Shown: positions 25,066 through 33,054 of the stretch, piece after piece
How the letters are laid out: each line of letters starts with the position of its first letter
How positions within the stretch are numbered: the stretch's first letter is position 1
Source of the DNA: Caballeronia ptereochthonis
Lineage (GTDB): Bacteria > Pseudomonadota > Gammaproteobacteria > Burkholderiales > Burkholderiaceae
Assembly: GCF_001545075.1 (NCBI RefSeq)
Contig: NZ_FCOB02000045.1
Location: 1 to 58,961 of the forward strand
Length of the DNA: 58,961 nt
Direction: 5' to 3'
Notes under the pieces: generated by a model
Told to the model about the DNA's origin: nothing
Seen by the model: only the letters and a program-made list of their open reading frames with translations
Databases searched by the model: none
Translations under genes and position numbers: made by a program

Positions 25066-26363
25066 ACGACGGGAATGGGCTCGGCCTGTTGCTCCGCATC
25101 CTGGATCGGCGCGCGCACGACGAACATGTAGACGAGCGCGGCGGCGAACGCGACGCCCGCGCTGATCAGGAACGCATTCACGAACGAGTGCGTCTTGTCG
25201 ACGACGAGGCCGGTGATGAACGGCGCGAACGAGCCGCCGAAGTAGCCGCCGAAGTTCTGAATGCTGCCGAGCGACGCGACCATGTGGCGCGGCGCCGCGA
25301 CGGAAACGAGCGCCCATGCCGCGCCGCTCGCCATGTTGACGAAGAACATCGCGGCCGACAGATAGACGATGGCGAGCGTCAGGTTCGGCGTGAACGCGGC
25401 CGGCACGGTGAAGAGCGCGCCGCCGATGAGACCCGAGCAGATCGGCCACTTGCGGCTGCGAATCGGCGCGACGCCGCGCGCCATCAGGCCATCGGCGATG
25501 AAGCCCGACGACAGCATGCCGAGCGTGCCTGCGAGATACGGAATCGTCACGATCCAGCCGGTCTTGGCGATGGTCAGATGACGTTCGTGTTCGAGATACG
25601 CGGGCAGCCACGTGAGATAGAGCCACACCATGTAGATCACGCCCATGAAGCCGAAGATCATGCCCCACGTGGTCGCCTGGCCGAACAGGCCGCGCCATTC
25701 CGCGAACGTCATGTTGCGTTCCTTGCGCTGCGCCGGTTCGCCTTCGGTCAGATGCGCGAGCTCCTGCGGCTCGAGTTTCACGTCCTTGCGGTTGCGATAG
25801 ACGATGTACCAGCCGATCGACACCGCAATGCCCAGCGCGCCCATGATGACGAACATGTTGCGCCACCCGAAGGAGAGCAGCAGCACGGTGAGAATCGGCG
25901 GCGCGAGCGCGGGCCCGATCGTCGACGAGGTCACGAAGATGCCGGTCGGCTTGCCGCGCTCGTGTTGCGCGAACCATTCGGAGACGACCTTCGCGCCCGC
26001 CGGAAACTGCGGCGCCTCGCCGATGCCGAGCGCGATGCGCGCCGCAAGGAACTGCTGCAGGTTCATCACGAGCCCGCCGAACAACTGCGCGACCGACCAC
26101 ACGAACATGCCGAGGCCGAGCATGATGCGCGCGCCGAAGCGATCGAGCATCACGCCGATGGGCAGTTGCGAGAACGCGTACGCGAACGAGAACGCGGAGA
26201 GCAGCAGGCCCATCTGCGAAGCCGAAAGGCCGAGCTCCTGCGTGACCGAATGATTCGCGATGGACAGCGTGCTGCGATCGAGATAATTCACGATTCCCGC
26301 GAGTGTCAGGAACGTGAGCGCGACCCATTGAATGCGCTTCAGGCGCGGCGATTTTTCCAGCAT
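25062..26363 (-). CDS. MFS transporter, anion:cation symporter (ACS) family
   Basis: A 433-residue inner-membrane protein with twelve hydrophobic segments. The family signature NYLDRSTLSIAN is in the first segment, and LDRFGARIML follows the second, an MFS loop motif. ACS-family members take up organic anions such as phthalate, hydroxyphenylacetate, glucarate and tartrate with protons. It lies between the cupin dioxygenase and SDR genes, so it probably imports their substrate. The stop overlaps the SDR start (ATGA). Confidence 0.9.
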   Translation of the reverse strand: MLEKSPRLKRIQWVALTFLTLAGIVNYLDRSTLSIANHSVTQELGLSASQMGLLLSAFSFAYAFSQLPIGVMLDRFGARIMLGLGMFVWSVAQLFGGLVMNLQQFLAARIALGIGEAPQFPAGAKVVSEWFAQHERGKPTGIFVTSSTIGPALAPPILTVLLLSFGWRNMFVIMGALGIAVSIGWYIVYRNRKDVKLEPQELAHLTEGEPAQRKERNMTFAEWRGLFGQATTWGMIFGFMGVIYMVWLYLTWLPAYLEHERHLTIAKTGWIVTIPYLAGTLGMLSSGFIADGLMARGVAPIRSRKWPICSGLIGGALFTVPAAFTPNLTLAIVYLSAAMFFVNMASGAAWALVSVAAPRHMVASLGSIQNFGGYFGGSFAPFITGLVVDKTHSFVNAFLISAGVAFAAALVYMFVVRAPIQDAEQQAEPIPVV

Positions 26364-26414
26364 GGTGTCTCCTCCGAATGCTCTTGTGAGTCTGCTAGAG
26401 GTGGTTTGGGAAAT

Positions 26415-26942
26415 TTACCGGATGAACTGATCGACGAAGTCCGCGCCCAGTCCGACCGCCTCGTAATGCTTGCGGCACATGTCGACCTTGGTGAATACGT
26501 CCTCGTAGCCGGTGTAGTTGCCGTACGGGTCGCAGTAGAACATCACGCCGTTCACCTGGAAGTAGGTGATCATCTCCTCGACGTCTTCCGGCACGTAGAG
26601 CGTGTGGGTTTCGCCGGGCGGCTCGAAGACGTAGCTGCCTTCGGTCGCGACCCAGTCGTGTTCGAGATAGCGCCAGCGGCCTTTCAGCACCATGCCGTGC
26701 ACGGCTTGCGGATGACGGTGGCGCGACAGCACGCCGGACTTGCGCACCCGCAGGAGGTTCATCCAGTAACCGGTCGATACGTTCAGGCATAGCGGGCGGA
26801 ACCAGACGTTCTCTGCTTGCGGAACCCACTCGCGCTCGTCGGAGGGAATCGCACTGCCGATGACGATTTCCTTTTGCGCTTCTTTCGGGAAGGGAAGTTG
26901 ATACGGCGTCATGGCGTCCGCCGCGGGCTTTGGCGCGCTCAT
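26415..26942 (-). CDS. Cupin dioxygenase, 2,4'-dihydroxyacetophenone dioxygenase family
   Basis: A 175-residue single cupin. The metal ligands are visible in GVLSRHRHPQAVHGMVLKG (cupin motif 1, His pair and a further His) and PPGETHTLYVP (motif 2). The family is typified by 2,4'-dihydroxyacetophenone dioxygenase, a non-heme Fe enzyme that cleaves a C-C bond next to a carbonyl. The true substrate is not known here. It is the promoter-proximal gene of the operon with MFS, SDR and IclR, and is preceded by long repeats that look like the control region. Confidence 0.82.
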   Translation of the reverse strand: MSAPKPAADAMTPYQLPFPKEAQKEIVIGSAIPSDEREWVPQAENVWFRPLCLNVSTGYWMNLLRVRKSGVLSRHRHPQAVHGMVLKGRWRYLEHDWVATEGSYVFEPPGETHTLYVPEDVEEMITYFQVNGVMFYCDPYGNYTGYEDVFTKVDMCRKHYEAVGLGADFVDQFIR

Positions 26943-26951
26943 TGCGTCTCC

Positions 26952-26990
26952 TTGTCCATATTGTGGATGACAGAATCAAATTATGGACAA
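26952..26990. promoter_or_regulatory. Inverted repeats in front of the cupin operon
   Basis: Nine-base arms TTGTCCATA (26952-26960) and TATGGACAA (26982-26990) are perfect complements 21 bases apart, starting 10 bases upstream of the cupin ATG. A third partial copy, TTGTGGATGACA, lies between them. This suits two IclR dimers binding side by side, as IclR proteins often do. The rest of the gap to 27060 holds no gene. Confidence 0.55.
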
Positions 26991-27060
26991 ATGTTCTCCG
27001 TGGATGCTGAAAATGTCAAGAGATGGGGAGATGCCCAGTTGCCAGGCGCGCAGAAACAAA

Positions 27061-27085
27061 AACGCGCTGCACGAGGCAGCGCGTT
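27061..27085 (-). terminator. Rho-independent terminator after the glycosyltransferase-like gene
   Basis: A perfect 10-bp stem, AACGCGCTGC / GCAGCGCGTT, with a five-base loop. On the minus strand it is followed by TTTTTGTTT, and it begins 17 bases after the gene's stop. It isolates this gene from the cupin operon. Confidence 0.85.
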
Positions 27086-27102
27086 TTCGAGTTACCGGAG
27101 CT

Positions 27103-27825
27103 TCAGAGCCCGGTCGACAGCGGATGCCCGACGAACTCGTGATTCCCCGTATGACCTATCCGCAGCCACGGGCAAGCGTACACGCGCTTGCCCAGCGCCC
27201 GGACGTCCGCGCAGAAGGCCAGATCCTCGCTCACGCCGTCCGTGTTTCGCGCGCCGCCAAAATAGGCGAACGTGCCATTGTGAATGCTCGTCCCGCCTTG
27301 CATCCAGTCCGGATGGACATGCCGCAACGCATCGAAAACCTCGCGGCGAATCAGCATCATCCCGGTTCCGATGCCATCCACTTCGATGATGTCGTCATAG
27401 ACCGGGATATTGGTCACCTGCTTGACGCCATAGAGCGGCAACGCCGACGCCGGCAGATCGGGTCGCTCCCGCGCAACCTGTGCGATGCGTTCCCAGTCGT
27501 ACTCCTTCTTCGGGCACATCGCCGCGACGACGTCGCGATCGCCGTGCCCGAGCATGCGCATGACGTCCGCGGTTCGCCAGCTCATGTCGTTGTCGATGAA
27601 AAGCAGATGCGAGGCGTCTGTTTTCTTGAGAAAGAAATCGACGCAAAGATTGCGTCCCGGCACGACGAGCGCGCCTTTGCTCGTCGTAAAGTAGATGCCG
27701 ATACTCTGCCGCATCATCTGAAGGACGAGTGGAAGAAGGCTCTCGACGTAGCTCATCTTGCAGGTTCCTTCGTAGGCTGGCGTCGCGATGCAGACCGATC
27801 TCGGGAAGTTGTTCGCTTCTCGCAT
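27103..27825 (-). CDS. GT-A-type glycosyltransferase-like protein
   Basis: A 240-residue protein with a short GT-A-like fold: SVCIATPAYEG at the N-terminus, the region PGRNLCVDFFL, and LLFIDNDMSW, whose DxD is the expected metal/nucleotide-sugar motif. A later Cys/Trp-rich part ends in GHTGNHEF. Similar short proteins are common in phages and polysaccharide loci, and I cannot name the sugar or acceptor. The gene stands alone between its own terminator and that of the cyo operon, with visibly lower GC and more varied codons than its neighbours, suggesting transfer. GAGGAACTGCA precedes ATG 27825. Confidence 0.72.
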   Translation of the reverse strand: MREANNFPRSVCIATPAYEGTCKMSYVESLLPLVLQMMRQSIGIYFTTSKGALVVPGRNLCVDFFLKKTDASHLLFIDNDMSWRTADVMRMLGHGDRDVVAAMCPKKEYDWERIAQVARERPDLPASALPLYGVKQVTNIPVYDDIIEVDGIGTGMMLIRREVFDALRHVHPDWMQGGTSIHNGTFAYFGGARNTDGVSEDLAFCADVRALGKRVYACPWLRIGHTGNHEFVGHPLSTGL

Positions 27826-27962
27826 TGCAGTTCCTCGTGTGTCGCTACCTCTCGCGTTCAAGCGACCGGATAGAAAAAAATCGTGCACGAATTATCTGAA
27901 AAATCGTCATGCCGCGAGTTCGGAATTGGTCGAATGTTGATCGCCGGGACCAGGCAAAGAAA

Positions 27963-27992
27963 AACGGCGAACCCGTTTGCGGGTCCGCCGTT
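27963..27992 (-). terminator. Rho-independent terminator of the cyoABCD operon
   Basis: The stem AACGGCG-a-ACCCG / CGGGT-c-CGCCGTT has a four-base loop (TTTG) and one internal mismatch. On the minus strand it is followed by TTTTTCTTT. It starts 24 bases after the cyoD stop. The rest of the gap 27826-28016 holds only AT-richer sequence without a gene. Confidence 0.85.
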
Positions 27993-28016
27993 CATCGATC
28001 GGGCAAGCCGAACGAT

Positions 28017-28349
28017 CTATCGCGCCATCATCAGCATGTGGACGTTATGCATGACCCACACCGTGCCGGCGATCAGGATGAGCGACATCAAGATCGTGTA
28101 AGCAAACGACATGGCATGCCAGCGTTGTCCCTTCGACGCGTTCACGTGCAGGAAGAACACCACGTGCACGATCACCTGCACCGCGGCAAGCACGGCGAGC
28201 GCGAGGATCGCGTTCTCGCCCTTGAACGCGCCCGAGGTCGCGGCCCAGAACGACGCCACCGTCAGCACGACGGCCAGAACGAAACCGATGAGATAGCCGC
28301 GCACGGTCACATGCGGGAAATCGCTCGAATTGGTATGCGTATGTGCCAT
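28017..28349 (-). CDS. cyoD: Cytochrome bo3 ubiquinol oxidase subunit IV
   Basis: A 110-residue inner-membrane protein with three hydrophobic segments and the subunit IV signature VHVVFFLHVNASKGQRW. It stabilises the bo3 complex and is not catalytic. Its ATG overlaps the cyoC stop by one base (TGATG), and it is the last gene of the operon. No cyoE (heme O synthase) gene follows; a terminator comes instead. Confidence 0.94.
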   Translation of the reverse strand: MAHTHTNSSDFPHVTVRGYLIGFVLAVVLTVASFWAATSGAFKGENAILALAVLAAVQVIVHVVFFLHVNASKGQRWHAMSFAYTILMSLILIAGTVWVMHNVHMLMMAR

Positions 28350-28957
28350 CAGACCACGCTCCCGAGGTAGACGAAGGAGAACACGCAAATCCAGACGATG
28401 TCGAGGAAGTGCCAGAAGAGGCTGAGGCAAGCCAGCCGGCGCAACTCACGCTCGTTCATCTGCGGATTGCCCGCGATTTGCACGGCGAGCACGACGAGCC
28501 AGACGAGGCCGATCGTGACGTGCAGGCCGTGCGTGCCGACCAGCGTGAAGAACGAAGACCAGAACGCGCTGCGTTGCGGGCCCGCGCCCTCCGCGACGAG
28601 GTGCGCGAACTCATGCACCTCCAGCCAGAGAAAGCCCGCGCCCAGCGCGAACGTGACGAACAGCCACGCGAGCACCGCGCCCGACTGCTTGCGGGTCGCC
28701 GAGATCATCGCGAGACCGAACGTCAGGCTGCTCGTCAGCAGCAGGCCGGTCTCGTATGCGACGTCCGTCAGATTGAAAAGATCCTTGCCGGTCGGACCGC
28801 CCGCTGTCTGCATCGCGAACATCGCGAAGGCCGCGAAGAGGGACGCGAACAGCACGCAGTCGGTCATCAGGTAGGCCCAGAAGCCGAACACCGAGTGCGA
28901 CTGGTGCTCGTGCTCATGGTCATGCGCGTGTTGCGCGGAAAGTGTCGTTTGCGACAT
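28349..28957 (-). CDS. cyoC: Cytochrome bo3 ubiquinol oxidase subunit III
   Basis: A 202-residue protein with five membrane segments. Family pieces include FGFWAYLMTDCVLFASLFA near the N-terminus, TLVGTHGLHVTIGLVWL and WHFLDIVWICVF at the C-terminus. It belongs to the heme-copper oxidase subunit III family and supports the catalytic subunit. A His-rich N-terminus (HAHDHEHEHQSH) is present, as is common in CyoC. It follows cyoB directly and overlaps cyoD. Confidence 0.95.
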   Translation of the reverse strand: MSQTTLSAQHAHDHEHEHQSHSVFGFWAYLMTDCVLFASLFAAFAMFAMQTAGGPTGKDLFNLTDVAYETGLLLTSSLTFGLAMISATRKQSGAVLAWLFVTFALGAGFLWLEVHEFAHLVAEGAGPQRSAFWSSFFTLVGTHGLHVTIGLVWLVVLAVQIAGNPQMNERELRRLACLSLFWHFLDIVWICVFSFVYLGSVV

Positions 28958-30964
28958 TTACATCACCTCCAGTTCCAGTTCGCGTTCCGCGCCGGCCCTC
29001 ACAGGCGGCTTCGGCGAATTCGGCTCCTCGATCGACTTCACGGTCGCGGCCGGAATGATGAAGCCGGCGTTGTCGCGGAAGCTGTAGCCGATCACCGTCG
29101 CGGCGATGCCGGCGAGCCCCGCGATCGCCAGCCACCAGATGTGCCACACCGCGGCGAAGCCGAACGCGAGCGCGAGCACGCCGATCACAAGACCCGCGCT
29201 GGTGTTCGACGGCATGTGAATGTCGCGATACGCACGCGCATCGATGCGGCCGGTTTCCTTCACGTCGGCGAAGTCGTCCAGCTGGCGCACGGAGGGGATA
29301 CGCGCGACGTTGTAGACGGGCGGCGGCGAGCTCATCGCCCATTCGAGCGTGCGGCCGTCCCACGGATCGCCGGTGACGTCGCGATAGGCAGGCTGATTGC
29401 GGCGGATGGTGCTCACGACGATCTGCGCGACCTGGAACACGACGCCCAGCGCGATGATGCCCACGCCGACCGCGGCCACGATCAGGTACGGTTGCCAGGC
29501 CGGGTTGTCGTAGTGGTTCAGCCGGCGCGTCATACCCATGAAGCCGAGGATGTAGATCGGCACGAACGCCACGAAGAAACCCACGAACCAGCAGATGAAC
29601 GCGTTGCGGCCGAGCTTCTCGTCGAGCTTGAAGCCGAACACCTTCGGCCACCAGTACTGCACGCCCGCGAAGTAGCCGAACACCACGCCGCCGATGATCG
29701 CGTTATGGAAGTGCGCGATCAGGAACAGGCTGTTGTGCAGCACGAAATCCGCGCCGGGAATCGCCATCATCACGCCGGTCATGCCGCCGAGCGTGAAGGT
29801 GATGATGAAGCCGATGGTCCAGAGAACCGGCGTCGTGAACTTCACGCGGCCGCGGTACATCGTGAACAGCCAGTTGAAGATCTTCACGCCGGTCGGGATG
29901 GAGATGATCATCGTCATAATGCCGAAGAAGGCATTGACGTTCGCGCCCGAGCCCATCGTGAAGAAGTGGTGCAGCCACACGAGGAACGAGAGCACCATGA
30001 TGCAGCACGTCGCCCAGACCATCGTCTTGTAGCCGAAGAGCGGCTTCTTCGAGAACGTCGCAACCACTTCCGAATAGATGCCGAACGCGGGCAGAACCAG
30101 GATGTAGACCTCCGGGTGACCCCAGGCCCAGATCAGGTTCAGGTAGACCATCGGGTTGCCGCCGCCGTCGTTCGTGAAGAAGTGCATGCCGAGGTAGCGG
30201 TCGAGAGCGAGCAGCGCCAGGGCGACCGTCAGGATCGGGAACGTCGCCATGATCAGCACGTTCGAGCAGAACGCGGTCCAGGTGAAGACGGGCAGTTTCA
30301 TCCACGTCATGCCGGGCGCGCGCATCTTCACGATCGTCACGAAGAAGTTCACGGCGGTCAGAAGCGTGCCGACGCCGGACAGCTGCAGCGCCCAGATGTA
30401 GTAATCGACCCCCACGCCCGGACTGAACTGCGTCTCGGAGAGCGGCGGATACGCGAGCCAGCCCGTCTTCGAGAACTCGCCGATGAAGAGCGACAGGTTG
30501 ATCAGAATGGCCGCCATGGCCGTCATCCAGAACGAGAGCGAGTTGATGAACGGGAAGGCGACGTCGCGTGCGCCGATCTGCAGGGGCACGACGAGGTTGA
30601 AGAACGCGACCAGCAGCGCCATCGCCATGAAGAAGATCATGATGGTGCCGTGCGCCGAGAAGATCTGGTCGTAGTGATGCGGCGGGAGGTAGCCCGGCGA
30701 ATCGAGCGCGATGGCCTGCTGCAGGCGCATCATGACGGCGTCGGCGAAGCCGCGCACGAGCATCAGCCCGGCGACGACGAGATACATCACACCGATGCGC
30801 TTGTGATCGACCGAAGTCAGATACTCGCGCCAGAGCCAGCCCCACTTGCCGAGTCTGGTGATAAGGGCGACCGTACCGAGCACGAGGATCGCCATGAAGA
30901 CAGTCGCCCCCATGATGATGGGTTCGTGGTACGGGATCGCCTCAAGCGTTAGTTTACCGAACAT
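28958..30964 (-). CDS. cyoB: Cytochrome bo3 ubiquinol oxidase subunit I
   Basis: The 668-residue catalytic subunit, which reduces O2 to water with electrons from ubiquinol and pumps protons across the inner membrane. Visible are about 15 membrane segments, GHPEVYILVLPAFGI (Cu-B His and the cross-linked Tyr region), LHHFFTMG (Cu-B His pair) and HFHNAIIGG (heme His ligands). Length matches E. coli CyoB (663 residues as I recall). It ends immediately before cyoC and starts three bases after cyoA. Confidence 0.97.
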   Translation of the reverse strand: MFGKLTLEAIPYHEPIIMGATVFMAILVLGTVALITRLGKWGWLWREYLTSVDHKRIGVMYLVVAGLMLVRGFADAVMMRLQQAIALDSPGYLPPHHYDQIFSAHGTIMIFFMAMALLVAFFNLVVPLQIGARDVAFPFINSLSFWMTAMAAILINLSLFIGEFSKTGWLAYPPLSETQFSPGVGVDYYIWALQLSGVGTLLTAVNFFVTIVKMRAPGMTWMKLPVFTWTAFCSNVLIMATFPILTVALALLALDRYLGMHFFTNDGGGNPMVYLNLIWAWGHPEVYILVLPAFGIYSEVVATFSKKPLFGYKTMVWATCCIMVLSFLVWLHHFFTMGSGANVNAFFGIMTMIISIPTGVKIFNWLFTMYRGRVKFTTPVLWTIGFIITFTLGGMTGVMMAIPGADFVLHNSLFLIAHFHNAIIGGVVFGYFAGVQYWWPKVFGFKLDEKLGRNAFICWFVGFFVAFVPIYILGFMGMTRRLNHYDNPAWQPYLIVAAVGVGIIALGVVFQVAQIVVSTIRRNQPAYRDVTGDPWDGRTLEWAMSSPPPVYNVARIPSVRQLDDFADVKETGRIDARAYRDIHMPSNTSAGLVIGVLALAFGFAAVWHIWWLAIAGLAGIAATVIGYSFRDNAGFIIPAATVKSIEEPNSPKPPVRAGAERELELEVM

Positions 30965-30967
30965 GGC

Positions 30968-31855
30968 TTACCCCTTGGTTACGCAATTTGCGCCGTTCAC
31001 ATCGAAGCGGCCGTTGTTGTACTTCGCGACGATGTTGTTGAAGAGCTTCGGATCGACGGTCGAGAAGTAGCGCACCGCGACCTTCTCGCTCGGACGCGCG
31101 ACGCCGGCGTAGACGTCCATGCTCAGATTGTCGGGCGCGTTCTTCACTTTCTTCAGCCACGCGTCGAACTCGGCGGGAGACATCGCGAGGGCGCGGAACT
31201 TCATGTCGGAGAAGCCTGCGCCGCTGTAGTTGGCGGAGATGCCCGCGTAGTCGCCCGCGTGATCGGCCATCAGGTGCAGGCGCGTCTGCATGCCGGCCAT
31301 CGCGTAGATCTGGCTGCCGAGTTGCGGGATGAAGAACGAGTTCATCACCGAATCGGACGTGATGCGGAAGTTCACCGGCGTGCCCACCGGGAACGCCAGC
31401 TGGTTCACCGATGCGACGCCCAGGTCCGGATAGATGAACAGCCATTTCCAGTCGAGCGCCACGACCTCGACGTTGATCGGCTTGACCTGCGATTCGAGGG
31501 GCTTGTACGGATCGAGCTCATGCGTGGTTTTCCACGTCAGGATGCCGAGGTACAGGATGATGACCGCGGGGATGGCCCATACCACGACCTCGATGACCGT
31601 GGAGTGCGCCCACTTCGGCGCGTAGGTGGCCTTCGTGTTGGACGCGCGGTAGCGCCAGGCGATGAACAGGGTAAGCAGGATCACCGGGACGACGACGAGA
31701 AGCATCGCGTAAGTCGCCGTGGCGATCAGCGAGGATTCCGCAGCGCCGATCACGCCTTTCGAGTCCAGGACATCCAGCTTGCATCCCGAGAGGCACAGGC
31801 TGGCTATCAACCCCGATAACAATGGCACTGCTAAACGTTGGGTATTTTCATTCAT
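30968..31855 (-). CDS. cyoA: Cytochrome bo3 ubiquinol oxidase subunit II
   Basis: A 295-residue lipoprotein subunit. The lipobox LSGC places the lipidated Cys at residue 25. Two membrane segments follow, then a periplasmic cupredoxin-like domain (DWKWLFIYPDLGVASVNQL). The Cu-A ligands of cytochrome c oxidases are absent, as expected for a quinol oxidase. First gene of cyoABCD on the minus strand. I see no convincing FNR or ArcA site in the 237-base upstream gap, which also holds a hairpin. Confidence 0.95.
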   Translation of the reverse strand: MNENTQRLAVPLLSGLIASLCLSGCKLDVLDSKGVIGAAESSLIATATYAMLLVVVPVILLTLFIAWRYRASNTKATYAPKWAHSTVIEVVVWAIPAVIILYLGILTWKTTHELDPYKPLESQVKPINVEVVALDWKWLFIYPDLGVASVNQLAFPVGTPVNFRITSDSVMNSFFIPQLGSQIYAMAGMQTRLHLMADHAGDYAGISANYSGAGFSDMKFRALAMSPAEFDAWLKKVKNAPDNLSMDVYAGVARPSEKVAVRYFSTVDPKLFNNIVAKYNNGRFDVNGANCVTKG

Positions 31856-32014
31856 TGCATTCGCTGGTTTCTATGATCGAAGCGTCCCGGAAGAACGCTG
31901 TTGCACGGCGTTGCGCCGCGTCAGGATCATGCCATGCGCGTTTTTTCGCGATGGTGCGAATGTTTGGAAAATTGTTTCAGATCAATGCGATGCGACAGGG
32001 TGTCGCGGAGGAGC

Positions 32015-32047
32015 GCCCTCTCCGGCGCGATCCGGAAGGGAGAGGGC
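32015..32047. terminator. Hairpin between iclR 3' end and the cyo promoter region
   Basis: Perfect nine-base arms GCCCTCTCC and GGAGAGGGC enclose a second small stem (CCGG/CCGG). It lies about 46 bases beyond the stop of the minus-strand IclR gene. There is no T tract, so termination is only possible, not clear. Confidence 0.4.
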
Positions 32048-32092
32048 AGTCTACAACGAAGAGGTGATGTCGCGGGTGTAATAAAGCGTGGC

Positions 32093-32935
32093 TCAGAGCG
32101 CCCGTTCGAGCCGTGCCGCGACGCGCTGCAAGACCGGCAGAAAATCGCGCTTCATCGCGTCGACGCTCACACGCGCCGACGACACGCTCACGCTCACCGC
32201 CGCCTCGATGCCGCCCATGCGGTTCTTCACCGGCACGGCCATTGCCCGCATGCCGAGCTCGAGCTCCTCGTCGCTGATCGCGTAGCCGTCCGTCTGCACG
32301 CGGTGAATGGTGGCGATCACCTCCTCCGGCGCGTTGATCGTGTGCGGCGTGAGCTTCTTCAACGGCACCGACGAGATGTGCCGCACGATCTCCCCATCCG
32401 ACTTCTGCGAAAGCAGCACGCGGCCCGTCGCCGAGCAATACGCCGGCAGGCGGCCGCCGAGCTTCGCGCCCGTCGACACGATGCGAAGCGCCTCCGCGCG
32501 CCCGACGAACACCGAGTGCCCTTCATCCAGCACGGCGAGCGACACCGACTCCTGCAGCTCGTCGCGCGCGGCGGCGAGCAGCGGCTGCGCGATCTGCGCG
32601 AGCGACGACGTGCTCAGGTAGGCGCCGCCCAGTCGCAGCATGCGCGGCAGCGGCGTGAAGAACTTGCCGTCGTGGGACAGGTAGCCGAGATCGACGAGCG
32701 TGAGCAGGCAGCGTCGCGCGGCGGGGCGCGTGACATCCGCGAGGCGCGCGGCTTCCGCCACGGTCATGCGCACGGTCGTCGCGCTGAACGCCTCGATGAT
32801 CGCGAGTCCCTTCGCGAGACCGCCCATTCCCTCGCGCGCACGCGGCTCCGACGCCTCTTCGGCGATAAGTTCGTTATCTGTGACGGACGCGGGCGCGCCG
32901 TCCTCGCCGTTGACAGGCATTTTGACGGATGTCAT
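32093..32935 (-). CDS. IclR-family regulator, TphR/PobR-like
   Basis: A 280-residue IclR protein: about 38 unstructured residues, a winged helix (VAEAARLADVTRPAARRCLL) and an effector domain with VFVGRAEALRIVS, AYCSATGRVLLSQ and the conserved C-terminal EELELGMRAMAVPV. This is the PcaR/PobR/TphR branch that governs aromatic catabolism. It diverges from a tph-type operon, as tphR does in Comamonas. ATG 32935 was chosen; the frame continues upstream through two copies of the operator-like repeat, which reads FEYRT twice and is not plausible protein. Confidence 0.9.
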   Translation of the reverse strand: MTSVKMPVNGEDGAPASVTDNELIAEEASEPRAREGMGGLAKGLAIIEAFSATTVRMTVAEAARLADVTRPAARRCLLTLVDLGYLSHDGKFFTPLPRMLRLGGAYLSTSSLAQIAQPLLAAARDELQESVSLAVLDEGHSVFVGRAEALRIVSTGAKLGGRLPAYCSATGRVLLSQKSDGEIVRHISSVPLKKLTPHTINAPEEVIATIHRVQTDGYAISDEELELGMRAMAVPVKNRMGGIEAAVSVSVSSARVSVDAMKRDFLPVLQRVAARLERAL

Positions 32936-32944
32936 GATGGTTCT

Positions 32945-32973
32945 ATATTCGAACAATGTACGATATTCGAACA
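32945..32973. promoter_or_regulatory. Two direct repeats of a putative IclR site
   Basis: The sequence ATATTCGAACA occurs exactly twice, at 32945-32955 and 32963-32973, 18 bases apart and each containing the palindrome TTCGAA. They lie between the divergent iclR and tphA2-like genes. A third copy (ATATTCGAATA) is at 36812-36822 before the MFS gene. IclR activators such as PcaR bind repeated 10-base motifs in this way. Confidence 0.65.
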
Positions 32974-33054
32974 CAGCGGCGAGGCGGTGTCAAGCGCCGA
33001 CAACGCCGGAAACGAATGCCGCCGCGAGACATCGAGAACTTGAAGGAGAACGAC

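Noticed and set aside
27993..28016. A missing cyoE after cyoD as a sign of gene loss.
   Set aside because: A proper terminator follows cyoD, and many beta-proteobacteria keep the heme O synthase gene elsewhere, so this is ordinary.
28343..30952. A very long open frame (869 codons) on the plus strand opposite cyoB-cyoC.
   Set aside because: It is the antisense shadow of genuine oxidase subunits. High GC keeps antisense frames open, and its Arg/His/Glu-rich content matches no family.
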